Shown one piece after another: positions 1 through 5,581 of a stretch of DNA of 6,156 nucleotides. Source of the DNA: Ilumatobacteraceae bacterium. GTDB lineage: Bacteria > Actinomycetota > Acidimicrobiia > Acidimicrobiales > Ilumatobacteraceae. The DNA lies in the NCBI GenBank assembly GCA_019090765.1, contig JAHRVJ010000192.1, forward strand, positions 1 to 6,156, written 5' to 3'. The position numbers and the translations under genes are program-made. The notes under the pieces are model-generated. The model was given only the letters and a program-made list of their open reading frames with translations, made no database searches and was not told where the DNA came from. Numbering within the stretch: the first letter of the stretch is position 1; each line of letters begins with the position of its first letter.

Positions 1-149
1 GAGCTGCGAATCCCGAGCACGTTCGTTCGTCGAGGCGCTGTATGACCATTGGCCCTACTGACAGGCCTGCTTCGCGATGAAGCTGACCAGGTGGAATCCG
101 CGGGAGAGTGCGCTAGCTGCACGGTGGTGGTTCGTACTGGGCGTGGCCC
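1..149. other. Upstream flank, no supportable gene
   Basis: No complete gene is visible here. Short open stretches enter from the left edge in all three forward frames, with stops at 43-45, 59-61 and 78-80. One of them may be the C-terminal tail of an upstream gene, but each is too short to judge. I see no convincing -10/-35 promoter and no strong Shine-Dalgarno sequence just before the ATG at 150. The nearest purine-rich run, at 102-108, is too far away to act as one. The first gene of the operon may therefore be leaderless, or be translated from a weak site. Confidence 0.3.
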
Positions 150-1142
150 ATGATCTACTGCGGGACATGCGGACACGGCCTGCCGGACAGCGCGCGCTTC
201 TGTGACAACTGTGGGACGCCCAAATCGCCCGCCGCGGCCGAGCCATCGCATGGAGCACCCCCAGACGGCGCTGCGAACGCGACGCTGGCTTCGTCGGGCG
301 AACCTGCAGAGGTTGCACAGATTGCCGTTGCGGCATCCGAGAGCCTGAACAAGACGGTCATCGGCGCTGTTCTCGGCGTTCTCGTCATCGTCGTCGTCGG
401 TTGGTTCGCTGTCAGGCGCGACACGTCTGACCCTCTGCTGATCACCTCAGCCGACCCAGGGGCCACGAGCGCCTCGACCGTCGTCGACGTGAGCACGACG
501 GTCGATCCCGGTCTGGCCATTCCCATCACTCCACTCCCGACCGTCTCAGCGACGACGATCGCGGCGACCACCGTCCCGCTGACGAGCATCCTGGCGACGA
601 CCGTCCCGTCGACAACTGCCCCGCCGACCACTGCACCACCGCCGACGGCACCTCCTCCGACCGTCCTGCCCGGGCCGGTGCTGCCCGCCTTCACGCAAAC
701 GTGCCACAACGATGTCGAGGGTTACTCGTTCACGTATCCCGAGGGTTGGTTCACTGCGGACGGCGGGATGCTGGACCTCACCTGCTCGCTGTTCGATCCG
801 CTTCCGTTCGACGTAGTCGTCGACGCCGAGTTTCCGATCACCGCGGTCATGACGTTCGTGTCCTACGAGGATCTCGACACGTTTGCCTCGTGGTCCCTGG
901 ACCCGTCCTATGCGACGGTCGTTGTCGGACCCGTCGAGGTCGAGATCGCCGGCCATCGGGCGATAATTACCGAGCTCGAACACACCCCGGAATCGTTCTT
1001 CGGGGCAGGCGCACTCACGTACGAGATCTGGATGGACGTCGGAGGCAGGACGATGACCCTCATGACGCTGGGACCCGGGCCCGACTACGAACTGAATCGC
1101 ATGGTCGTCGACGCGATGGCCTTGAATCTGGTGATGGACTAG
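150..1142 (+). CDS. Zinc-ribbon, single-pass membrane protein with PsbP-like C-terminal domain
   Basis: This 330-residue protein opens with a zinc ribbon: Cys4, Cys7, Cys18 and Cys21 in a CxxC-x10-CxxC arrangement with the FCxxCG ending typical of the zinc_ribbon_2/DZR type. A spacer leads to one membrane helix at about 69-88, followed by Arg89-Arg90. Next comes a low-complexity Thr/Pro/Ala linker (about 135-182) and a folded domain (about 183-330). That domain starts with a GYSFTYPEGW motif, resembling PsbP/Mog1-like domains of exported bacterial proteins. Cys185 and Cys202 in it could form a disulfide. I infer zinc ribbon inside and C-terminal domain outside, although the Arg pair after the helix fits the positive-inside rule poorly. 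The start is the only ATG before the zinc ribbon; an in-frame stop lies at 114-116. It is the first gene of the operon, and its TAG shares one base with the next GTG. Domain calls come from motifs alone; the function is unknown. Confidence 0.88.
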   Translation: MIYCGTCGHGLPDSARFCDNCGTPKSPAAAEPSHGAPPDGAANATLASSGEPAEVAQIAVAASESLNKTVIGAVLGVLVIVVVGWFAVRRDTSDPLLITSADPGATSASTVVDVSTTVDPGLAIPITPLPTVSATTIAATTVPLTSILATTVPSTTAPPTTAPPPTAPPPTVLPGPVLPAFTQTCHNDVEGYSFTYPEGWFTADGGMLDLTCSLFDPLPFDVVVDAEFPITAVMTFVSYEDLDTFASWSLDPSYATVVVGPVEVEIAGHRAIITELEHTPESFFGAGALTYEIWMDVGGRTMTLMTLGPGPDYELNRMVVDAMALNLVMD

Positions 1143-1732
1143 TGACGGACGGGCATGCGTTCTGCGTATTGTGCGGCGCCGCGATCGTCCCGGGCGGACG
1201 CTTCTGCCAAGAGTGCGGCGCAAGCGTCGATGTCCGTTCGGCTCCTCCGGCCACCGTCGCCGCAGCTGACGAACCGCACCTCGACGACACTCGAACCGAC
1301 TCGACACCGACGTGCCAGGGATGCGGTCGACCGCTCCGTACCGGCTCGCGATTCTGTCTGGAGTGCGGCGTCCCGGTCGACACGTCCGAGCCTCGCGCGC
1401 CATCTCAGCCCAGCAAACCAGAGCCCGGCGCACCAACCGAGCCCAGCAAACCCGAGCTGGCTTCGCCAGTGGTCACCCGTGTGCCCGCAGTTTCGACGAA
1501 GAATGCCCGGGCTGCCCCCGGCCCACAAGATTGGATCGCCACCCACCGGGTCCCGTCAACCGGCATCAGGCTGTGGGCGGAGCCGGATCCCGAGTCCAAG
1601 CCGAACGGAAAACTGGCGGCCGGCGTCGAACTGGAGGTCGTCAGAGTGTGGGGCGCCTGGGCCGAGATCAGACTCGCGAATGGGTGGATCGCCTGGGTCG
1701 ACAACCGGCAGTTGGAGAGGCCGCCGGCATGA
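1142..1732 (+). CDS. Double zinc-ribbon protein with C-terminal SH3-like domain
   Basis: This 196-residue protein carries two CxxC-x10-CxxC zinc ribbons: Cys8/11/22/25 and Cys58/61/72/75. Both have the same internal spacing as the ribbon in the preceding gene. A Pro-rich linker at about 84-128 contains two PSKPE units. It leads to a C-terminal domain (about 131-192) with the bacterial SH3 pattern: a GIRLWAEPDP start (compare the usual GLNLRxxPS), a GKLxxGxxLEV core, W170 and W173, and a GWIAWV end. No signal peptide or membrane helix is visible, so it is probably cytoplasmic. SH3-like domains of this class usually bind peptides or cell-wall material; here an intracellular protein-protein role is more likely. 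The frame stays open far upstream (to 701), but that stretch lies in the shadow of the previous gene. The GTG at 1142 overlaps its stop and puts the first zinc ribbon at the N-terminus, so I chose it. Upstream there is only a weak purine-rich site. The substrate and the role are unknown. Confidence 0.87.
   Translation: MTDGHAFCVLCGAAIVPGGRFCQECGASVDVRSAPPATVAAADEPHLDDTRTDSTPTCQGCGRPLRTGSRFCLECGVPVDTSEPRAPSQPSKPEPGAPTEPSKPELASPVVTRVPAVSTKNARAAPGPQDWIATHRVPSTGIRLWAEPDPESKPNGKLAAGVELEVVRVWGAWAEIRLANGWIAWVDNRQLERPPA
1714..1720 (+). promoter_or_regulatory. Ribosome binding site of the third operon gene
   Basis: A GGAGAGG sequence lies 8 bases before the ATG at 1729, inside the end of the preceding gene. 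It is one of the clearest Shine-Dalgarno sites in the operon. It supports the ATG at 1729 over the much longer open frame that extends back to 1312. Confidence 0.6.
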
Positions 1733-2610
1733 CCGATCGTCCATCCACACCACAACCGGCGCCGGAACCACAACCGGCGGCGACGACCTCCGACTCGCCT
1801 GGGTTGGGAGACAGTCTGAACAGGTTCTTCGCCATGTTGCAGCGGGACACGTCCGGCGCGTTGTCATTGCTCGTCGTCCTCGTCGTCGGCGTACTGCTCT
1901 CGTACATCTTGTGGGTGCCGTTCGCTCAGCCGACCGAGATCGTCAACGACATCGTCGGTGACAAGAACTGTGCGGCCAAGCAGCCGGGCACGGGCGAGAT
2001 GCGTACGTGCGCTGCCACGGTCGCCGCGTGGAAGATGGTCGGGCCACTCGGTATCGGTGTGGCCGTGTTCGTGCTGCGCAAGCACTTGGCCAAGTGGATC
2101 ACGAAACTCTCCGCCTCGTTGCATCCGGGCGCCCGTCCGCTCGTCGGGCCACTGCTGGCCACACTGCTGTTCCTCCTGGTGTGGGCAGGAAGCCACGCCT
2201 CGACCGGTGGCCAGACCGGCATCATCCCGCAGAAGGCGTTCCCCGCGATCATTGGTGTCTACACGTACGTCGTCGTTCGTTACGGCCCCGCGCTCCAGCA
2301 GAAGATGCCGACATTCTTCGAGAAGCGTGAGCGTCTTCCGGTGATTGTGCGAGTCCTGATCACTCTCGCCGTCCCGACACTGGTGTCCCTGCTGATCACC
2401 AACCAGGATCGGGTGTCCGACACCGCTCAGAAGGAGCAGTTCGTCGTGTTGATCGGGCTCACACTCGCCTATCTGATGCTGTCGCCGAAAGGTGGTGACA
2501 TCGCTGGCGCGGCCGCCGAACGCCTCTCGATGTCGCCAGCCCCACAACCCACCGCAGCACCGGCGGCGTGGTCGCAACCTGCACCGAAAACACCGGGGGC
2601 CTCAACATGA
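1729..2610 (+). CDS. Six-helix membrane protein with Pro-rich tails
   Basis: This 293-residue protein is integral to the membrane. A Pro/Ala-rich, probably cytoplasmic N-terminal tail (about 1-25) precedes six likely helices at about 44-66, 99-116, 137-155, 168-185, 204-223 and 237-252. A second Pro/Ala-rich tail (about 268-293) ends the protein. The loop between helices 1 and 2 (about 67-98) holds Cys81 and Cys94. If the N-terminus is inside, this loop is outside and the pair could form a disulfide. Basic clusters after helix 2 (RKHLAKWITK) and before helix 5 (EKRER) fit cytoplasmic loops. I see no transporter, ATPase or protease signature and do not recognise the family. Its ATG overlaps the stop of the SH3-like gene in an ATGA. 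The Pro-rich tails could be ligands for that SH3-like domain (inference only). Confidence 0.87.
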   Translation: MTDRPSTPQPAPEPQPAATTSDSPGLGDSLNRFFAMLQRDTSGALSLLVVLVVGVLLSYILWVPFAQPTEIVNDIVGDKNCAAKQPGTGEMRTCAATVAAWKMVGPLGIGVAVFVLRKHLAKWITKLSASLHPGARPLVGPLLATLLFLLVWAGSHASTGGQTGIIPQKAFPAIIGVYTYVVVRYGPALQQKMPTFFEKRERLPVIVRVLITLAVPTLVSLLITNQDRVSDTAQKEQFVVLIGLTLAYLMLSPKGGDIAGAAAERLSMSPAPQPTAAPAAWSQPAPKTPGAST

Positions 2611-3260
2611 CCGAGACGCAAACGTCGCAGAGTGAAGACCTGAGCCCTCGACCATCAACTCGGGTGATTGTTCTGGGGGTGGCCCTTGCTGGGTTGTCGG
2701 GGGCGGCGATCCTCTCCGAGACGTTTGGTCCCGTGCCGATGCGCGTCACCGTTCCGTTGATCGTGCTGCCGGGGGCGCTACTGCTCACCGGACTGATCTT
2801 CGCCAGCCGGCACCGCTTCGGCGAGCTCGACAGGTTCGCCGACCGAGTGCTCAGCGGTGCGCTGTGGGGCCTCGTCGCAACCTTGGCCTACGACGCGATT
2901 CGCCCGCCCCTGATGTGGATCTTTCAATACCACTTCGACCCGTATCGGGCGATGCCGGTTTTCGGTGAGTTGATCACCGATCAGCCACGTACGACTGCCG
3001 TCGCGATCGCCGTTGGCTGGACGTACCACTTCTGGAACGGGCTCAGCTTCGGCGTCATGTTTGCCTTGATGCGGCCACGCGGTGGAGCGATTGCGGGGCT
3101 GATTTGGGCGATGGGACTACAGGCCTTCATGATGTGGTCGTACCCGACACTGATGCAACTGCGGCTCGACAATCCCGGCTTCCTGATGGCGGGAATCGTC
3201 GGACACGCGGTGTGGGGTCTCGTGCTCGGCGAATCCCTCCGGCGGTGGGGTCGTGAATAG
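2607..3260 (+). CDS. Polytopic membrane protein of unknown family
   Basis: This 217-residue protein has a short polar N-terminus and then about six hydrophobic segments, near 18-36, 45-66, 80-97, 129-155, 160-176 and 190-208. The region between about 98 and 128 is more polar. Residues that stand out in or near the membrane are a YDAIRPP motif (about 95-101), a YHFWNG motif with His141 and Asn144, and His200. Conserved-looking His/Asn/Asp residues in helices could bind metal or mediate catalysis, but no known signature is complete. The frame opens at a GTG at 2568. I prefer the ATG at 2607 because it forms an ATGA overlap with the preceding stop and has a G-rich run (2595-2599) 7 bases before it. 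The C-terminus is basic (LRRWGRE), which suggests a cytoplasmic end. The family is not recognised. Confidence 0.86.
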   Translation: MTETQTSQSEDLSPRPSTRVIVLGVALAGLSGAAILSETFGPVPMRVTVPLIVLPGALLLTGLIFASRHRFGELDRFADRVLSGALWGLVATLAYDAIRPPLMWIFQYHFDPYRAMPVFGELITDQPRTTAVAIAVGWTYHFWNGLSFGVMFALMRPRGGAIAGLIWAMGLQAFMMWSYPTLMQLRLDNPGFLMAGIVGHAVWGLVLGESLRRWGRE

Positions 3261-4536
3261 ATTCCGTCGTTTCCTGATCGGCGCGGTCGGAGGTGTCTTC
3301 CTCGCCGCCGTGCGTGCGTCGGTGGCTTTTGCTGACAACTGTTCGAACGAACTCGATTGTCAACAGACCCAGACCTACAACACCACGACCACCGTGATCG
3401 GTACCGCAATCGGCGTCGGGGTCGCGGCGATCAGCATCGTGGTGTCACAGACCGCGAGTACTGGCGCGGGCGCCGGCGCGGCAGTCGGTGCGGCCGGTAT
3501 TGGCGATGCTCCCGACACGGATCCGACATCCCCGGACGGGGACGCTCCGCCGATGGAAGACCTCACCATCCTCGACGGCCAGGATGCAATCGATGCCCTC
3601 CTGCAGTCGGGCCAGATCGAACCGGTGACGAATCCTGATGGCTCCACGTCGTACATCCCGACCTCGGCCGACCTCCCCGACGACGGGACGATCCAAGGTG
3701 TGATCTGGGGAAACAACCCGGACGGCACGATCGACGGCCCGCTGGTCCTGGTGCCCGGCGAGACACCACCTCCCGTCGACCCGCCGGTTGAGCCTCCGGT
3801 TGAGCCTCCGGTTGAGCCTCCGGTTGAGCCTCCGGTTGAGCCTCCGGTTGAGCCGCCGGTTGAGCCGCCGGTTGACCCGCCGGTCGAACCCCCCGTCGCA
3901 CCACCGGCTATTCCACCGCCCGCGATGACCGACGCCGCAACACTCGACGGCATGAAAACAGCGCTCAGCGGCAGCAAACTCGGTACGGATGCGCAAAAAT
4001 ACGTCGACGATCACAACATCACAGTCGTGTTCGATCCGAGCGACGGGTCCTTCTGGAAAGCCGGGCCCCCTCCTCAGATCATCATCAACGCGAGGGATAA
4101 CCACGACGCCGCGCAGACCCTCGTGCACGAGGTCAACCATGCCGAGAACGACGCGGCGAGCATCACGGCGTGGAACAGTGGGAGCAAGACGACCTACGTT
4201 GACACGATGATCGACCAGGAGACGCAGGGCACCGTCGAATCGATCCTGTCCAACGACCAACTCCGCGCCGGCGGCAAGACACCGGCACACACGTTCCCTC
4301 TCGAGAACGAGTATCACACAGCGGAAACTGCGGCGATCAACAAACACAAGCTCGAGAACCCGGATGCCACACCCGCCGAGTTGAAACGGATCGGGGCCGA
4401 GGCAGGCAAAGCCCGCGTCAAGAAGGGGTTCATCGACGGTGAAGTCCAGGCGAGTACGAACGGGCAGTCGTACCCCGACTACTACGGCGACAGCTACGAC
4501 ACGGCATACCCCGCCCCACAATCGGGAGGACCATGA
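3253..4536 (+). CDS. Exported or membrane protein with PPVE stalk and HExxH putative metallopeptidase domain
   Basis: This 427-residue protein starts with a signal-peptide-like segment: basic RFRR, a hydrophobic core at about 7-20, and a possible signal peptidase I site after Ala27 (AFA/DN). There is no lipobox; Cys30 and Cys36 follow. A second, Gly/Ala-rich hydrophobic stretch at about 47-64 may span the membrane. A small acidic region (about 85-170) leads to a stalk of ten four-residue PPVx units (177-216). The C-terminal domain (about 226-427) contains LVHEVNHAEND, an HExxH zinc site with His292, Glu293 as the likely catalytic base, and His296. Glu323 or Glu329 in the helix-like stretch after it could be the third ligand, as in gluzincins. 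The overall look is like small actinobacterial putative metallopeptidases or toxin-type peptidase domains; I cannot name the family. The GTG start overlaps the previous gene by 8 bases. The substrate is unknown, and proteolytic activity is inferred from the motif alone. Confidence 0.88.
   Translation: MNRFRRFLIGAVGGVFLAAVRASVAFADNCSNELDCQQTQTYNTTTTVIGTAIGVGVAAISIVVSQTASTGAGAGAAVGAAGIGDAPDTDPTSPDGDAPPMEDLTILDGQDAIDALLQSGQIEPVTNPDGSTSYIPTSADLPDDGTIQGVIWGNNPDGTIDGPLVLVPGETPPPVDPPVEPPVEPPVEPPVEPPVEPPVEPPVEPPVDPPVEPPVAPPAIPPPAMTDAATLDGMKTALSGSKLGTDAQKYVDDHNITVVFDPSDGSFWKAGPPPQIIINARDNHDAAQTLVHEVNHAENDAASITAWNSGSKTTYVDTMIDQETQGTVESILSNDQLRAGGKTPAHTFPLENEYHTAETAAINKHKLENPDATPAELKRIGAEAGKARVKKGFIDGEVQASTNGQSYPDYYGDSYDTAYPAPQSGGP
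3781..3900 (+). repeat. Ten tandem 12-bp units encoding the PPVx stalk
   Basis: Ten consecutive 12-base units encode PPVE seven times, then PPVD, PPVE and PPVA. Units 2-6 (3793-3852) are identical copies of CCTCCGGTTGAG. Units 1 and 7 differ from these by one base, and the last units diverge further, including at codon level. Perfect copies in the middle with degenerate edges are what recent replication-slippage expansion produces. The unit length is a multiple of three, so gain or loss of copies changes the stalk length without breaking the frame. Confidence 0.93.
4126..4140 (+). other. HExxH zinc-binding/catalytic motif codons
   Basis: These five codons encode His-Glu-Val-Asn-His (residues 292-296 of the stalked protein). 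They are preceded by hydrophobic Leu-Val, as expected of a zincin active-site helix. The motif is short, so chance occurrence is possible. The hydrophobic lead-in, the Ala after the second His and the downstream glutamates make a real zinc site likely. Confidence 0.65.
4524..4530 (+). promoter_or_regulatory. Ribosome binding site that decides the start of the sixth gene
   Basis: GGGAGGA precedes two adjacent ATG codons, at 4533 and 4536. Counted from the GGAGG core (4525-4529), the first ATG is only 3 bases away, while the second is 6 bases away and closer to the usual optimum. The second ATG also gives a TGATG stop/start overlap with the preceding gene. I therefore favour 4536; the two choices differ by one methionine. 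Confidence 0.6.
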
Positions 4537-5153
4537 TGAACAACTCCGCACCGCTCACCGGCGACACGCTCGACGTGTTCTCGCGGCGCCTTGCCGCAGC
4601 GTCACCGCTGCACGCCAGACCGATCACCGAACACGGAGTCGAAGCATCTCCGCTGCCGACGCCGGACTTTTTCGACCGGGTCGCCGTCTTCCATGTCTTG
4701 ATTCCCACCCGCCGCCGTCCGATCGAGATGTCCGTGGCCGACGTCGGCGACGAGGTGGTCGTTCTCGGATCACCCGATCGCGTCGATGAACTCGCGCGCA
4801 CGATCGGCCTCCACCTCGAATCGACCGACGATGTCGTGGAGTACCTGCGCTTCTGGTGTCGAACCGCGCTTGGCAGGTCCGAACAGTTGGTCGAGGGTCC
4901 TGTCGACTTCCACTGGATTTCCGGCGTCGAGACCGACGCCGGGCTTCGCGCGAACGCAGATCGTGCGGCGCGACTCGCCCGTTGGGTCGCGGTGCGTGGA
5001 GCGGTCGCCGACGTCTATCCCGCTGCGGTCACGGTGCTCGATCAGCGCACACTCCAACTTCGCGAGCTGAGCGTCCGCGCCGACGGCCACGTTGAAGAAC
5101 TCAGTCGGGTCGATCTTGCGACGGATGTGCCGGTGCCGTACACGATGCCGTGA
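4536..5153 (+). CDS. Soluble protein of unknown family, putative partner of the HExxH protein
   Basis: From the favoured start this is a 205-residue protein (206 residues from the ATG at 4533). It has no signal peptide, membrane helix or cysteine-rich motif; its single Cys (about 108) lies in a FWCRTAL segment. The composition alternates beta-rich stretches (for example AVFHVLIP and DEVVVLG) with helical Arg/Ala-rich stretches (about 138-157). It ends in a hydrophilic beta-type region and a VPVPYTMP tail. I do not recognise the family. It is the last gene of the operon and is translationally coupled to the putative metallopeptidase gene through a TGATG overlap and a strong ribosome binding site. 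Small cytoplasmic proteins encoded right after secreted enzyme or toxin genes are often immunity proteins or secretion chaperones. That role is suggested here by position only. A different regulatory or scaffold role is equally compatible with the sequence. Confidence 0.84.
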   Translation: MNNSAPLTGDTLDVFSRRLAAASPLHARPITEHGVEASPLPTPDFFDRVAVFHVLIPTRRRPIEMSVADVGDEVVVLGSPDRVDELARTIGLHLESTDDVVEYLRFWCRTALGRSEQLVEGPVDFHWISGVETDAGLRANADRAARLARWVAVRGAVADVYPAAVTVLDQRTLQLRELSVRADGHVEELSRVDLATDVPVPYTMP

Positions 5154-5212
5154 AAGCAAGCGGTGTCAACTGAACCGACGGACGGCGCTCGCGTGATGGT
5201 CAAGGAGTCCGG

Positions 5213-5229
5213 CTGCACATTCCGTGCAG
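5213..5229 (+). terminator. Possible hairpin terminator after the operon
   Basis: CTGCAC (5213-5218) and GTGCAG (5224-5229) form a perfect 6-bp stem around a 5-base loop, 60 bases after the last operon stop codon. No T-run follows. Actinobacterial terminators often lack one, so a terminator role is possible but weakly supported. It may also be a chance palindrome. Confidence 0.3.
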
Positions 5230-5333
5230 ATGTAGCAGCGGAAAACAACGGTCAATCATGTGCAACAAGGGAGCGCCAACAAGCCACATGGCCCCTGTAG
5301 ATAGCCATTTATCAGGCACGATGCGAACCGGCA

Positions 5334-5377
5334 GCATTGCAAGCAGGGGGTAGCGGGTTCGATTCCCGCCGTCTCCA
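5334..5377 (+). pseudogene. 3' half of tRNA-Ala(TGC), probable integration attachment-site remnant
   Basis: The sequence reads as the second half of an alanine tRNA. It has an anticodon loop ATTGCAA (5336-5342) with anticodon TGC at 5338-5340, the 3' anticodon strand GCAGG (5343-5347), a five-base variable loop (5348-5352) and a T arm with a perfect 5-bp stem GCGGG/CCCGC around TTCGATT (5353-5369). The acceptor strand CGTCTCC (5370-5376) and discriminator A (5377) follow. The T at acceptor position 70 and the A73 agree with the G3:U70 identity of tRNA-Ala. CCA is not encoded, which is common in actinobacteria. The 5' half is absent: before the loop there is GGCAGC instead of a CCTGC strand, and no D arm or GGGGACG-like acceptor strand occurs upstream. 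Such anticodon-to-3'-end fragments are typically left at the distal end of elements inserted by tyrosine integrases. The fragment itself is not a functional tRNA. Confidence 0.78.
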
Positions 5378-5384
5378 CTCAAAA

Positions 5385-5405
5385 CACCTGGTAGATGGCC
5401 AGGTG
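5385..5405 (+). terminator. Perfect 7-bp hairpin just after the tRNA fragment
   Basis: CACCTGG (5385-5391) pairs perfectly with CCAGGTG (5399-5405) around a 7-base loop, 8 bases after the tRNA 3' end. If the fragment is an att scar, sequence to its right would be the original flank of the tRNA gene. The hairpin could then be that gene's terminator. It lacks a T-run. A recombination-protein binding site is the main alternative. Confidence 0.35.
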
Positions 5406-5581
5406 CCAAGGCGTGTCGTGTCACAGCGTTTTCGACGATCACATGGCTCGAGCCGCGAGGTCATCGGGGTCATCCGACGGCAGCCGGGTATTCAAGGGGG
5501 CGGCGATCCAGGGGAAGAACGTTGGCACACCGTGACGTTGTCGCATCGGGAGCGCACGGTTCTTTATGGAAAGCTGATTTG

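Larger units (their letters stand above)
5154..5581. other. Non-coding gap with tRNA fragment and inverted repeats
   Basis: I see no convincing protein gene in this 428-base gap. Its base composition is less G/C-biased than the operon, especially at about 5240-5330. It contains a small hairpin at 5213-5229, a weaker inverted repeat at 5288-5308 (ATGGC/GCCAT), the 3' half of a tRNA-Ala at 5334-5377 and a perfect 7-bp hairpin at 5385-5405. An open frame through 5337-5582 runs across the tRNA remnant and has neither a ribosome binding site nor a recognisable protein. The segment 5410-5560 shows nothing I can name. I found no strong promoter for the downstream gene. Confidence 0.6.

Noticed and set aside
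701..1141. Upstream extension of the second gene in the same frame
   Set aside because: The translation is Arg/His-rich and lies fully inside gene 1. Starting at the GTG at 1142 places the zinc ribbon at the N-terminus and gives a normal 1-base overlap.
546..1436. Minus-strand open frame of about 296 codons across genes 1 and 2
   Set aside because: It is Arg-rich shadow coding with no domain, and it conflicts with two + strand genes that have clear zinc-ribbon motifs.
3781..3900. CRISPR-like array
   Set aside because: The 12-bp units are directly adjacent with no spacers, and they code in frame for a Pro-rich stalk.
3445..4551. Long minus-strand open frame (about 368 codons) opposite the HExxH gene
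   Set aside because: It is a mirror of a GC-rich gene: very Arg/Val-rich, with an RLNR repeat that is just the antisense of the PPVE units, and no ribosome binding site or known domain. The + strand gene has a signal peptide, an HExxH motif and operon coupling.
5300..5380. Complete functional tRNA or tmRNA gene
   Set aside because: The T arm and acceptor 3' strand first suggested the end of an ssrA gene, but the TGC anticodon loop and GCAGG stem identify tRNA-Ala. No matching 5' acceptor strand or D arm exists upstream, so it cannot fold as a full cloverleaf.
5378..5420. Circularly permuted tRNA, with the 5' half downstream of the 3' half
   Set aside because: CTGGTAGA at 5389-5395 and its surroundings resemble a D-loop, but no GGGGACG-like acceptor strand or D stem is present and the sequence is better explained as a 7-bp hairpin. 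Permuted tRNAs of this kind are not known to me in bacteria.
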